NCBI GenBank assembly: GCA_017506865.1
Contig: JAFCMP010000001.1
Coordinates: 1,922,001-1,986,000 of the forward strand
DNA: 64,000 bases
Reading direction: 5' to 3'
DNA from: Tribonema minus
Taxonomy: Eukaryota > Sar > Xanthophyceae > Tribonematales > Tribonemataceae
Shown: piece after piece, positions 1 through 28,809 of the stretch
Layout: each line of letters starts with the position of its first letter
How positions within the stretch are numbered: the first letter of the stretch is position 1
Position numbers and translations under genes: made by a program
Notes under the pieces: model-generated
Told to the model about the DNA's origin: nothing
The model's input: only the letters and a program-made list of their open reading frames with translations
Database searches by the model: none

Positions 1-141
1 CATATAATCCATCTTGTTGACACAAACCTTGTTCGCAGCAGTTACACTAGCAGGTTGTTGCTTTCAGCACGCAGGCATTTCGCGCGCCAGCGGCTACATG
101 ACACCTGCATGCTTCTCCAACCACTACCCTGCACCTTGCAG
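1..141 (+). other. Upstream intron or 5' region of the helicase gene
   Basis: The first 141 bases end in a good splice acceptor (pyrimidine-rich, then CTTGCAG) directly before the Gly/Arg-rich coding exon. The true start codon of the helicase therefore probably lies outside the window. The frame is also open upstream from an ATG at 55, so a start at 55 without splicing cannot be excluded. Nothing else is visible here. Confidence 0.45.
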
Positions 142-900
142 GACTCTCGCAGAGATCGTGGTCCTCCCAGAGACCGTGCTCCCAGAGACCGTGATGCCGC
201 GCCGGGGGCAAGAGGAGGGAGAGATGGTGGTTACAGGGGCGGCGGCGGCGGTGGTGGCTACGGTGGCGGTTCCGAGAGGGGCTACCGCGGGGATAGCGAC
301 GCCGGATATAGAGGGGGACGGGGGGATGTCAGGGAGCAACGAGGGGGGGACAGGCAGCAAGGGGGGGAGTACAGGGGGGGCGAAAGCAGGGGAGAGCGCA
401 CGGGCGACAGCAGCGGTTACAATAGAGGCGAGCGCGGCGGGGGCTACAGAGGTCGCGACGGCGGCGGCGGGTACGGGGGAGAGCGGGGCGCGCGCAGCTA
501 TTCACGAGACGGCGGTGGTGGCGGCTATGGAGGCGGCCAGACGGGTGAAAGGCGAGACTCCGGGAGGGGCGAGCGAGGGGGGTACAGGGGCGCGGAGGGG
601 GGAGAGCGGGGCGGCGGGTACGGGGTGGGAGAACGGGGGGCACGCAGCTTCACGAGGGAAGGCAGCGGCGGCTACAGAGGAGAACGGACGGGCGACAGGG
701 GGGACTCCGGCAGGGGCGAGCGCGGGGGGTACAGGGGTGCGGAGCGGGGAGAGAGGGGCGGCGGTTACGGGGGGGAGCGCAGGGGATACGGGGGGGGGGA
801 GCGCACGGAGAGGCGGGACTTCGGCGGCAGGGGGCAGCAGTACGGGGACGCGCAGAGGGGCGGGGGCTATAGGGCCGGCGGCAGCGAGGACGGCGACGGC
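142..900 (+). other. Purine-rich RGG-repeat coding tract
   Basis: The sense strand is almost pure G/A/C with many runs of 4-9 G, coding for repeated GGYRG, GERGG and RGDSG units. RGG/GYRGG domains bind RNA and promote condensation in other proteins. The G-runs could form G-quadruplexes in DNA or mRNA. The composition also makes long open shadow frames on both strands. Confidence 0.75.
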
Positions 901-3900
901 GGCAGCAGCGCTCAGAGGGTGGGGAACAGTGAGGAGTGGTCGCCGGACGGCGCCGTGGTGCCAGCGCCGCTGCCGCTGCTGGGCGAGACGGTGACGTACG
1001 CGAGCACGACGAGCGCGGAGGAGGACCGCGAGCACTTCTTCAGCGCCAAGCCGCTCAAGGACATTGGCACGGACGCGCTTGCGATGGAGGTGGGTTGCGC
1101 CGCTGCTATTCACGATACCAACGCAGTTGTTGTCAACATTTCTTGTTGCCAGATATGTTGCAAGCAGTGGCAGATGGAGGTGGGTGCGCCACTGCTGCTG
1201 GAGATGCCGAGGCCGGTGATTGTCCATAATCTCACTGATACCACTTCACGTACCTTAAGTATATCGCAAGCCAGTGGCAGGCAGCGAGCCGCCGGCGGAG
1301 ACTGGACGGCGTGTTAGAGTTGTCACAGCAACGGCCTAGAAGCTTGACCTTTCTTCCATCTGCCTGTCATGATGATGGTCACGCAATACACGTCGCGATG
1401 TTGCGTTTGGTTGTCAGCCAACACAGACTATTCCAACATCATGCGTGCGACAGGCCCTGCAGTCCTCAGCATGACTCTGCCATGTAAATCCTGTTGTGCT
1501 CGGTGCTGGTATAATTTTTTAATCATATGAGCATATTTGTCAATGCTGCTCATCGCAAGCGTCGCGAACGCTGGCTCGATCACGAATGCATGGACGCGGC
1601 AGGCGCTGACAGTCCTCGGCATGATGCGGCCCAGCCATGTCCAGGCCGCGATGCACCTCTTGGCGCTGGGTCTCCTGTGCCAACCATAACATCATATGAG
1701 GCAATGGTGCTGACAGGGGGCATTGCAAGGCTCGTTCGCAGCCGGCCCAAACGTCAATTCATGCACGTGACGTGAACTATCAACTGCATGTTGACATTGT
1801 GAATTCATGGCCACGTAACGTGAATTCATGCACGTGACAGGCGCTGACAGTGCTCGGCATGACGCGCCCCAGCAAGATCCAAGCCGCGGCGTACCGCTCC
1901 GTGCTGGAGGGGCACCACTGCGTCATCGCGGAGCAGACGGGCAGCGGCAAGACGCTCGCGTACCTGCTGCCGCTGTTCCAGAGGTGGGTGCTTAGCGCTC
2001 AACTATTTTTGTAAACAATGTTCTTCGACTTGATCATCAGCGGAGCAAACATGAAAAAGTAGGCAGTGGCAAGACACGCTCGCGTACCTGCTGCCGCTGT
2101 TTCAGAGGTGGGTGGACGTTGACAGCGCTCGACTGTTGAAGTAGTCTTCCAAGTGTTATTCAAGTTGATGATTTGCGGAGCAGACGGGCAGCGGCAGGAT
2201 GCTTGAAGTACTGTTACAGCGGTCTTCGAGTGGGTACTTGGTGGGGAAGACAGGCAGCGGCAAGATGCGCGCGTATCTGCTGCCCCTGTTCCAAAGGTGG
2301 GCGCCTGGCCTCAACTGTTGAAAGTTTTTCTACAGAGTTGAAGCTGTTGATGATCGACACCACCTGGTCGATTCAGCTTGCAAATGGACCGCTGTCGCCA
2401 TGAAGCTTGCGATGCTGGCAGCCGGTCTCGTCAGAGGTGCATGCACCACTCACGAATGGAGGCGCAAGCCACTTCCACCAAACGCCTGGTTCTGCATTAT
2501 CAACAAGTTGAAGTGAGTGTCTGCGCTGGCACGTCACCTGTTTACACGAGCCGAGGTCTACGTGTGCGCGCAAACTGGTTTGATGTGCTCACCTTGCGCA
2601 CGCTTCCAGTGTCAAAGGAGCAGGGAGCTCAGACCATGTAGCACCGCAAAACAGCGTAGTACAGTCAATCGCCATCAATTTAAGAATATACTCTCCAACG
2701 GCGACCAGTGCGGGACAGCCGGCAGCGCACTTGTTTATCAGCAACTGACGCCAAGCCAAAGTGTAACGGCATCAAAGTCCAGCACAGCAGTGCTGACCCC
2801 CCCCCACACACACACACGACCCACCACTCCCCAGGCTGAAGGCTGAGGAGCGCGAGGCGCAGCTGACAACGCCGGCGGCACCTGCCGCAGATGAGGAGGA
2901 AGGAGAGGAGGGGGGGTCGGCGGAGGGGGTGGCGGAGGACACAGCAGCAGCGGCGGCGCAGAGCGGCGGCAAGAAGCGGCCTAATAGCAGGGCCGCTGGC
3001 AGGGCTCAGCCGGGCCGGCCGCGCGTGCTCATTCTCTCGCCGACATCGGAGCTGGCGCAGCAGGTGCGCCAACACCGCTTCCGCAGACAACAGGGGACCA
3101 GGAATAGATGTTTTTGCAGGCCCGCGGAAGCCGGCAGTGTGCCAAATCACACCCCGTGCTGACAGGCAGCCAACGAGTGTTAGGCACAGCTGCCGTAGTG
3201 GCGATAGCTGGTAGGCACAGATGACAACAATAACTTAGTACTTCAGAACTAATATTATAGGAAGTGTGCTGATGCACAGGCATGTGTGTGCGCGCTGCAG
3301 CTGGGGGTGAACCGCCTTGTCGAGCGGTGCTACGTGTACCCGCTGTCTCGCCGACCTCGGAGCTGGCGCAGCGGGCGCGTCGTCGCCGCCGCCTTCGCAG
3401 TGCCGATTGAGCATGCGCTACGTGTTGATGCATGCGCGCTGCTAGCCCTAACGCTACTACCCTAGCCCTAGGTTCAGATTGGCTTGGCCGTTTGCTGGCA
3501 GTAAACAAGTCCGAGCACAATAACATACTGAAGTATTGATGCATGTGCGCTGGCGACGATTGAAGTTGGTTTTGGGAGGGGCTACTGGTGAGGGCTTTGG
3601 CCTGGTGCATGTCACGTCCGTCGACCGCTGTCGTCAGCGCTGGCGGCAGCAGGCGCGTGCAGTCGTAAGCTCTGCGTAGGTAGGCGCATGTGGTGTATGT
3701 AGAGTGTGTGTGCAGCATCTGGATCATTCCTGAAATATCAGTACGTGTGGGTGGGTGGGTGGGTGGGTGTGGGGGAGGGAGGGGGGGGGGGGGGGGGAGG
3801 GGAGCCGCAGCAGGGTGGAAGCAGTGTGGAAAGTGTCGGCAGGGCTGCATCCGACGAGCCTTGTGTGCCGACGCTGTCGCCAACGGCGCCGCTTGCCGCA

Positions 3901-6900
3901 GGCGCAAATTCAGCGCTTCTCAACATGGCTTGCGCCTCCTCCTCTGACGCGCGCGGTATCGCCTGTCCTGCGCTGCTCCGATGCCGCGCCAGGTCCACGC
4001 TGTCGTGCGTCAAATCTCCGGCGGAGTTACTCGTACCTCGACGACGCGTGTACATAACGTTAACAAAGTACACAATACATTGGCGGGGTCACGGAAAGTG
4101 GCGCCGCCGTAACCCTGCATATCTGTACGATCAACCCCTTCCGCGCGAACGTAAACCACCCGTCGTGCACTGCGCCAACGCTGCGCCACCAGGTCCACTC
4201 CGTCGCGCGGCGCATCTCCGGGCGCGGCACCGCTGCGCACGTGCTGCTCGACGGGCGGCGGCGGCGCGCGCAGCCAGGCGCGAGAAGCGACATGCTGACT
4301 CAGAGGCTGCAACACGCCGCCGCCTCGAGCCTGCGCAATCTGCAGATCTGGTTGCACGTGTAACAAACACCTGTCCTGCGTCGACGCTGCCGCCGCGCCA
4401 GGTCCACTCCGTCGCGCGGCGCATCTCCGGCGCGGCACCGCTGCGCACGTGCTGCTTCACGGGCGGCGGTGGCGCGCGCAGCCAGGCGCAGCTGCTGGCG
4501 GAGGGCGTGGACGTGTTGGTGGCGACGCCAGGGCGCGTCGGCACGCTGCTGGAGGACGGCTCCCTGAGCCTTGCCGACTGCCGCGCCGTCGTTCTCGATG
4601 AGGTGCGTGGGTACTTTGTTCAGACTGAAAAGGGTGAACGGTCATTTCGATTCATCATCAAGACAATGATTCCAGCTTCAGGAGAAGGATAACGCGGGCT
4701 ACTTCCAGGTCACAATGACGGAGCGTCGGCACGCTGCTGGAAGACGATTCCCTCAGCCTGGCGGACTGCCGCGCTGGGGGTCTGGCAGGCCGCGCCTGCG
4801 CGAGGCAGACTGTCTGCCGCGCTGTGAGGCGCGACAGCTGCGCTGCTCGGCTTCAGCCGGTGATGTGGCCCCAGTGAGCGGGGCGGCTGTGTCGATACAC
4901 GCGCCGAGCTGAGCGCTGACATGATGCACGCTGAGCGCTGTTGCATTGCTGACCGCTGACACGATGTGTGCTGAGCACTGACACGATGTGCGCTGGGCGC
5001 TGACACGACGTGAGCGTCGACGCGTTCCCCACACGCCGGCGAGCGCTGATGCCTTCTCCATCCCATCAATGTACACCCCCCCGGGACATCATAATAGTTC
5101 TTGTCTTGCGCCGACATATGATTACGAGATGGAAAGCTTTAGCTTCAGCTTGAGCTAGCGCACTGTATGTATGCATGCGGAGCGCTGACGCATGGCGTAG
5201 TGTCGCCGCCGCCCCTGCATTCGGACGTCCTGTTCCTGGACTAGACGTTCGAGCTGGCGCTGAGCGCTGATGCATCGCACGCCGAGCGCTGACGCATTGC
5301 ACCGAGCGCTGACACAATGCATGCCAAGCGCTGATGCATGGCGCCGTGTCGCCGCCCCCCACGCAGGTGGACGTCCTGTTCCTGGACGAGACGTTCAAGC
5401 TGGCGCCCATTGGCGCGCAGGCGCCCGACGGCGCGCAGTTCCTGTTTGTCACGGCGACGCTGCCCACGGAGGTACAACAAAAACATTCATTGATGCTTCT
5501 GATAGTGATCAGTAGTGCGCGGATGCCGTGTGTAGTAGAGTCCATGAGCTTGGGTAGTCTTGTGGTCCAGCAGAAACAATACAAACACTGCGAAGTATAT
5601 GTATACACGTTGTGTGTGATGATATGTATATGATCATCACCGCGGTGAGGTATTGCCACGCCAGCGGCAACGACAGCCTCGCAGGCGTGCGGCGGCGCGC
5701 AGTTGCTGTCTGTCACGGCGACGCTCCCCCACGGACGCAAGGCTCGCCTCAGGAGCGACGCCGTATGTTGTAGGCTCAATGTTGTAGGCTCAATGAGCAT
5801 GGGTAGTCTTTTTTGGCGCTGTCAAGGCCACTGACACTTGCTGCGGAGTAGATACCACCACGCCAGCGCCAACGGCAACCTTGCTGGAGCGCGATGACGC
5901 GCATTTACTGTTTGTCACGGTGATGCTCCCCACGGACATGACGCCTTGCCGTCGTAGACAGATTCCCCTGTTGTGAATGAGCACATGTCATTGTCCAGTA
6001 CCTGCAAGTGCAAGTAGTCTCTCCAGTCAGCAGAGGTCGACGACGACTCGCTGCGCAGTGCGTGGCACCGCAGCAGTGGCGCAGAGCACCCTGGGCGCTG
6101 CTGTAGGCTGATGCAAACTGCTGCAGGATGCTTCAGGTTTTGAGCCGCACGCCGCAACGCTGATTCAGCTGCTGGCCCAGTGCTTGGGTTTTTGCACACC
6201 CACCCAGGCATGCAGCATCGCTCAGCGGCCGATGCCTTGATCGCAGACGCGACGGCAGCAGCGCTCAGACGCTGCGCTCGTCCACACACCCATGCAAGAG
6301 CTCGCTGGTGATGCTGCGCTCGATGCTATCAGCAGCAGCAGCTGCATCGAGAAATTGCTAGAGGCTGCTCCGCACCGCCGCTGATTACTCAACCAGTTCA
6401 GAGACGCCCCATTTTCACCCCTTACCGCGCGCTGCATCATTCTTCAAACTTTGTTTATTTTGATTTTTTGCTTGCGGCGTCGCAGGTAGCGGAAATGGTG
6501 AAGGCGGAGTTCCCGGGCACCAAGTTCATCACCGGGCCGGGCCTCCACAGGGTCGCGCCCGGCGTGGAGGAGGTGGGCGACTCTCTCCGTGGTGCTGAAA
6601 CTTCAAGTGATGGAGTAGTACGCGCATGAGCACTGCTGCTCACAGCAGCGGGCATGCGCGAGTGCTGCCGTTCGCAGGGGCGCGCAGTATCGCACGATGT
6701 CGTTACTTTCCGGCCGTGCCGCGCGCGTGCAGTGGGTGACGTGCCGTTGCATCCTCAACTGCAGGGTGTGACGCACGCCTGTTTCAAGCATGGCACGGTG
6801 CGGATGGCCTTGCTTGATAGAGGATTGTCTCAGCTATGCCGCGCGCTCGCAGTCGGTGACGTGCTGCTGCATTGTCAACTGCAGGATGCCACGCGCCTGG

Positions 6901-9900
6901 CTGTGACGGGGCATGGTGTCATGATTTTTACGGTCTCTTTCTCATGCGCTGGCCAAGTGCTCTCAGCACAGGCCACGTCCATTTGCACGTGATATCGCCA
7001 TCTTTCCGTGGCGTTCCCCCATTCTTTTCTGTGCTGACGCCGCTCTCGCGTTTCCTGCGTGCCGCACGCAAAAACAGGTGCTGGTGGACTGCAGCGGACC
7101 CCCGGAGGAGGCCAAGAACGAGGCGACGGGCGCGGCGCGCAAGCGCGAGGCGCTCATGACGCAGCTCACGCGCCGCAGCGGCGCGCTGCGCACGCTCGTC
7201 TTCTGCAACACGATACGCTCCTGCCGCGAGGTGCGTGTGGCGCCGCTGCCGAGCGCTGCTGCTGCGCGCTGCCGCTGCTGCTGCCGCCGCTGCTGCTGCT
7301 GCTGAGCGCTGCTGCTGAGTAGTGTGCGCGTCAGCAGTGCCGCCGCCGCTGAGTCTCCTCGGCAGCGCATGTGATTCGTTTGAAGCAGTGAAATGGATGA
7401 CCAGTGCATGCACACCCACGTCTCCTGCAAGACGTGTAGCTGTGAGGCTGGTCTACTGAAAATGCTGCTGGCGGTGCTGTGGGCGGCGGCACTGCTGTAT
7501 GAGCACTGCTGTTGATGTCGCACATGCGCGCCACACAGCGGCGCACCCCTCTTGCACGAGCCCTCAGATTAGGTTTAGCGTCAGGGCTTCGCAAGCGTAC
7601 CAATGAAACCAGCTGCACTCATCATCAGCACGTCAGCAGTTATGTAGCACGCTCGTCGCTGCCTGACCGCAAAATTCCATCTCTCTCTTTGGGTCCACGG
7701 CCGTAGGTCGAGAACACGCTGCGAAGAACGGACCGGCGCTCGGCGCGGTTCTCTGTGCTCGCGTACCACTCCGCGATAGACCCCGCCGCTGCCACGGCTA
7801 ACCTGCGAGAGTTCTCGCGCTCGAACGCGCTGCAGCCCATGATCCTCGTCTGCACGGACAGGTGAGAAGGCGGGGGCTTGCATACGGGTTGAAGTAAAAA
7901 ATTCAAGTTAAGTACCTTTGAAGTAGAGAGTTGTCGCGCTCGAGCGCGCTGCAGCGCATGCTCCTCGTCTGCACGGACAGGTGAGACGGCCGGCTGGCAC
8001 ACATTCTGAAGTATACAGCTCCAATATCTTTTGATTCGCTTCCACATACATCAAGTTGAAGTACCTTGAAGCAAGTTCTCGCGCTCGGACGCGCTGCAGG
8101 CCATGATCCTCGCCTGCACGGACAGGTGAGAAGACGGACGCGTGCATACAATTTGAAGTATGAAGTTCAAGCTGAAGTAACCTCGAGGTAGAAAGCTGAC
8201 GATTAGAGACTGTGTGTAAAAGTATGCACTTCTTCAGAATATGAAGTCGTTTCTGCTTATGGGTACTTCAAAATTTAGGGTTGGGTCGGGTTAGGTCTAG
8301 GTCAGGGATGCCTGGCGACGGCCCGGTGCCCGCTCGAGCTGTGCCTGATGCGTGCCATCTCCGCGTCATCAGCACCACTTGAAGTGGTGGCATTTAAGGT
8401 AGCGGCACAGCAGGCGCTGTGCCGTCCGTTGCCAGCATGCTGTCTGTCAAGCTCGTGTCGCCAGCCCCCTTTCTCGCCACCCATGACTCCTGCGCTCACG
8501 GGACTCCTGCGCTCACGGGAGCTTGCAGTCTCCTCGTGGGTGTGCGCCGCGGTGATGATCAGATATGACGCGCAAGGATGCTCTTGCTGCGCTGTCCGTG
8601 TATCTTACCATCCACATGACCTTAATATGCCGTTTGTATGCATGCGTGTACATGCATTGGCCCGTACACGCCAGGCCTTTGAACACGAGCCGTTTCTCGA
8701 GACGGCAACGAAATCAGCGGCTGTGCCTGAAGTGAAAGTAGGGCCAGGGTCGGGCGACGTTGATCTGTAACGGCCAGGGGCAGGGTTGATATTATCAGGG
8801 TTAGGGCTAGGATCAGGCGGTGCAAATCTGTATCAACTTGCCTCCCCTGGCTCGTTTCCCCGTGTTGCCAGGTCGAGCCGCGGAATGGACTTCGACAGCG
8901 CGTCGGTGGATCACGGTGAGCGCCGCTGTATACTTGATGTTGAAGTTTGTGTCTCTCTACGCGCTGTGATCAAAACCGCGCGTTACTGAGACGTGCACAC
9001 AGATGCTTCGCAGCCGTGTTACAGCATCTGGGGTCATTTGCGCGGTCGTGTAAACCTAACCCTAACCCTCAACAGGACTCTGCCGCACAGGCGCTCATGG
9101 GCGCACATACTTGCAGTACAAATGCGTCATCGCTGCCGAGGATTGCAGGTTCAGGTCAAGGTTAGCCCTAAAAGTAGAATTTGGGTCAGCTCTGACACTA
9201 ACGCTGACTATAACCCATGGCCGAAGACCTAGCGCGAACTCTGGCGTCGATCGCTGGCGGGGCAGCTGGATACCTGAGCTTGTTGCGTTGCTGTGCGCCA
9301 TTGCTGTGACTGCCGCCGCCTTAGGGTTGGGGGTAGGGGTTAGGGTTAGCTCTAAACCTACTACATTAGCGCGTATGACCGCAGGTGCCCAGAGGGCCCA
9401 GGAATCGTATCGGCAGCGCCGTCGTGCTGGCGCGCTCGTCATGCTGTTGCGTCGCCAGCTTGGTCAGGTAGTGCGGGCTAAAACTGCGGCGACATCATCT
9501 TTAGCATCATGGGCAAAGCAACTCGGGCCACCTCCCTCCCCAACACCGGCCCCACTGGCCCCCCCTTGGGGGGGGGGGGGCGAGAACTTCAACAGCCACT
9601 TTGTTCATACCATCCGCCCTTGCAGCTGACGTTGCCATTGCGCGTCAACGCGTCGCGTAGCGCTCACGCTGCAGCCGCTGGTAGAGCTTGCCGCGTGTCA
9701 GTTATGATCAGCGACACCCCCTCGGTGCCGCCACGAGTTCATCGACAGTAGCGTCTCCTTTTGCGGCTGCGAAAGACGAGGTTCATCAAGGGCGAGGCTC
9801 AGCGTTGCAATCAGGGGGTGCAGATAGGGGTCATTGAGATCACGGACCTGCCGGCCTGCTCACGAGCTCAGCTTTAGGTTGAGGGTTAGGGGTAGGGTTA

Positions 9901-10933
9901 GGGTTAGGGTGAGGGTCCGTAGAGCGCTGGTGCGCGCTGCGCTGCTCTGCCTCAAACATTGCGCACGCACCTGCCAACCCCATCTACTTGTCATGCTGTG
10001 AGGTTCAGCCTGTGCTTACGCCCCCCTTTTTTCCCTTCAATACGTGCAGTGGTCCTGTACGACTTCCCCAGGGACCCCATAGAGTACATGCGCAGGGTCG
10101 GGCGTACCGCGCGCGCGGGCAGGAAGGGTGTCGTCACCGTGCTGGCATGGGTGAGTGGCCCTGCTTCAATGCGGAACCATTTGTATTTTGCAAAGAGATT
10201 ATGTACCCATGATACAAAGCAGTATATTCATAGATGTACTGTCTTCAAGGCTCATACATGTGACACACCTACCCTCTGGGCCTTCACGAAGTACACGAAC
10301 AAGGTAGCTACATTTGAGCACTTTTGAGGTAGTTCAGATAAATGCTTGACTTCAAGGCTCATGCGTGTAATAATTTATCCGGATGTTCAGTAGTGGCGTA
10401 CTCTGTGCTGGTGAACTCGGATTGATCTGAGGTGCTAACAACTGCGCGCGCACGTTAGAGTTATTTGCAGCCTGCACTGCGCATGGCACTTTCTGCCCTG
10501 CGTGTCCACAGACGCAGACGCTGCCTCCCGTTCCTCAACAAGCACACGGTGCTTGAGACATTCGCGCTCTGCCATGCCCCATGTGAAACCAGTGATGCTC
10601 ACGTCGCCAGGAGCAGCTGCTGCAATGGTAGGCGCGCTCGCAGCAACGTCTGCAAAGCACCATTTGGCAAGCCGGGAGGCGCTGTGCATATGCTGAACTC
10701 CATCTTTGACATAGTTCACTCTTAGTATGGCTGCCACAGCGGCCAAGCTCTGCCAGCTGAGAGTGGTTTCTGAAAAAAACCTATTGCTTATTTCTGATAT
10801 TGAGCTTTCTTTTGCTGGTGTGTGCTTGTCATCGCTGTGTGACTTGGTGATGCAGGGCCGTCAAGTGCCTCTCGCGCGCGAGATTATGGCCGGCAACAAG
10901 CTGGGCAAGAGGCTGCTGGCTCTCGAGGAGTAA
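142..10933 (+). CDS. RH50: RH50-like DEAD-box ATP-dependent RNA helicase, 5' partial, 11 exons
   Basis: Exons: 142-1089, 1841-1983, 2835-3063, 4402-4602, 5367-5471, 6486-6572, 7078-7230, 7707-7861, 8872-8915, 10050-10150, 10856-10933 (TAA). Their sum is 748 codons and every junction keeps frame. Exon 1 encodes about 280 residues of RGG/GYRGG repeats, then the Q-motif region. Motifs in order: AEQTGSGKT (motif I), PTSELAQQ (Ia), ATPGR (Ib), LDEVD (II, spanning the exon 4/5 junction), VTATLP (III), LVFCNT (IV), [12 protein letters not shown] (V, spanning exons 8/9) and VGRTARAG (VI). DEVD, SRGxDF and the tail [11 protein letters not shown] match plant plastid helicase RH50, which acts in chloroplast rRNA maturation; that role is inferred from family. 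An RGG domain at the N-terminus is unusual for RH50 and suggests an added RNA-binding region. No transit peptide is seen because the 5' end is missing. Confidence 0.9.
1160..1660 (+). repeat. Exon-edge copies in helicase intron 1
   Basis: Around 1170-1190 a copy of the end of exon 1 with its donor recurs (gatggaggtgggt, then gcgcc). At 1451-1490 and 1603-1660 there are two degraded copies of the start of exon 2, including its acceptor AG. The 1603 copy repeats GCGCTGACAGT.CTCGGCATGA and the following CGGCCCAGC with substitutions. The real exon 2 starts at 1841. Confidence 0.75.
2060..2305 (+). repeat. Three degraded copies of helicase exon 2 end plus donor
   Basis: Units at about 2060-2118, 2174-2232 and 2240-2305 repeat the Walker A coding end of exon 2 (ggcagcggcaagac, then ctgctgccgctgtt) followed by the donor gaggtggg. 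The copies carry frameshifts and stops, so they are not usable coding exons. Confidence 0.85.
3336..3390 (+). repeat. Copy of helicase exon 3 end
   Basis: This segment repeats the motif Ia coding end of exon 3 (ctctcgccgac.tcggagctggcgcag) in intron 3, about 300 bases downstream of the real exon end at 3063. The copy's reading frame is broken. Confidence 0.8.
3765..3803 (+). repeat. G homopolymer and GGGT tract
   Basis: A GGGTGGGTGG stretch is followed by a run of about 20 G within intron 3. It is low complexity and a likely site of sequencing-length error. Confidence 0.8.
3975..4305 (+). repeat. Two copies of helicase exon 4 start
   Basis: Units at about 3985-4035 and 4165-4305 repeat the acceptor and start of exon 4 (cgcgccag, then gtccac.c.gtcg). 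The second runs through the equivalent of [13 protein letters not shown] with small indels. The real exon starts at 4402. Confidence 0.85.
4728..4785 (+). repeat. Copy of helicase exon 4 end
   Basis: This repeats the segment coding for [18 protein letters not shown] (cggcacgctgctgga, then gactgccgcgc) in intron 4, about 130 bases beyond the real donor at 4603. Confidence 0.8.
4895..5340 (+). repeat. GAGCGCTGAC minisatellite with exon 5 start copy
   Basis: Intron 4 contains about a dozen GAGCGCTGAC(A/G) units spaced 20-40 bases apart, many followed by a short ATG- or CAT-containing segment. A degraded copy of the exon 5 start lies at about 5205-5260 (cggacgtcctgttcctgga followed by an in-frame stop). 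The real exon 5 starts at 5367. Confidence 0.8.
5640..5950 (+). repeat. Two copies of helicase exon 5 end
   Basis: Units at about 5645-5720 and 5850-5945 repeat the motif III coding end (gcgcagtt.ctgt.tgtcacgg.gacgct.cccc). Each begins with a shared segment containing cacgccagcg. They lie downstream of the real donor at 5472. Confidence 0.8.
6712..6920 (+). repeat. Tandem pair of about 122 bp in helicase intron 6
   Basis: Two units (about 6715-6800 and 6837-6920) share gccgcgcg, cggtgacgtgc.g.tgcat and tcaactgcagg. Unlike most repeats here, they show no resemblance to either neighbouring exon. Confidence 0.65.
7915..8135 (+). repeat. Two copies of helicase exon 8 end plus donor
   Basis: The exon 8 end (CTCGTCTGCACGGACAG before GTGAGA) recurs with intact donors at 7981 and 8126. 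These are 119 and 145 bases apart, counting from the real donor at 7862. About 45 exon bases are repeated each time with few substitutions, so these donors could in principle compete with the real one. Confidence 0.9.
9325..9915 (+). repeat. Telomere-like TTAGGG tracts in helicase intron 9
   Basis: Short imperfect GGGTTAGGG runs occur at about 9325-9350 and 9885-9915, with CCTAACCCTAACCC at about 9055-9070. All lie within one intron, so they are interstitial rather than a chromosome end. Confidence 0.75.
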
Positions 10934-12153
10934 TATTCCTCAGCGATCACCGCGGGCACTGGGCTTCAATATACTTGCAGTGCCATCCATGGCTTTTTTG
11001 TTCAATCATACTATGGTTGCCACCAGCATCAGTGCCATAGTAGCTGCCCTGTCGCAAATGCCTCCTTCGTCTCGGGCCTGCTTTTGGCTCAGCACGCTCA
11101 CAACATGGCGATTCTTTCAGATCGTGTATCTTCTCACTGGTGGCCTGCCTGTGCTGTGCTTGTCTGCCTCTGCAACGGTCGCACGGCCTGAGCTGTGTCG
11201 GCACTTGTCATGGCAATCTTGTGGACACATCAAGCATAGGGTCACTGGACTTCACATCTGCATGTTCCGCAGTGCCTTGGCACTCTGTCTGCATGTTAAC
11301 AGTGTGGGCCCTGGCGATTCAATGCCGGACAGAGCCTGAGAGTCCATGTTGTACTTAGTCTTCTACCAGCGATGGAATCAACTTGACTCAACCATGACCT
11401 CGAGAGAATTGCCTAACCCTAACCCTAAGCAGCAACGGCGGCAGCGCCCTGTCTGCAGTCTGGAGCCCCCCTTGTGTAGAAGGAGTGGCGTCAGTGCGCA
11501 GCTCGCCAGGAAAACAATGCGGGCAGCGTAGGCATGGCAGTAGCATTGTCTCAGCGATGAGTGAACGCGGTCATTACGCCACTGCCGCGCCCTGTGTGCC
11601 AGGTGTGTCAGGGCAAACATCATTCACTGCGCGCCTGTCACTTGGCAACATGTCTCGCCAACAATGGCTAGGAGCTTCAGGTGTCAGAAATCGATGTGGC
11701 TCCTGTTGATGCATTCTGAAGAACTCAAGTGAGCAAACTCACATTTCATCATGGCTGGCCAGATGCAGTCACAGGCCATGAGACCGTGCGCATTGCTGTG
11801 CTCTGCAACTCACAATGCCCCAAAAATTGAAGTCAAGAACTGGGTGAGGAGTGCCTCAGCATTGGCAAAGCGCCACAAAAACCTGGGCGCCTGTCCATCA
11901 TGGTGCATACGCGAAGGCGCGCGCAATCCATCCTCAAGGTCCGCAGCAGCCACTACCTTTGACAGAAGCTGCAGCAGCGCAGCAGCGCAGAGTACAGGAC
12001 GCAAGCATTCCACTCTCAGCAGGCCAGGGCATCACAAAAGCACGGCAACGTAACACCGACGCACGCGCCCTTTGCGCTCAACACATGCTCTGATCTACAA
12101 AAATATACTTTCAAGTACTGGTAACGCCGGCGGCAGCGCGCGCGCGCGCGCCG
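10934..12153. other. Convergent 3' intergenic region
   Basis: This separates the stop of the helicase (+) from the stop of MCM6 (-). It has lower GC than the exons, one short CCTAACCCTAACCC tract near 11412 and a CG dinucleotide run at about 12136-12150. No further gene is supported; the open frames are short and lack recognisable domains. Confidence 0.6.

Positions 12154-28809
<16,656 letters not shown>

Noticed and set aside
14-994. Long open frame overlapping the RGG exon in another frame
   Set aside because: It is a compositional shadow of the Gly/Arg-rich exon; only the frame of 142-1089 joins to the helicase core with consistent phase.
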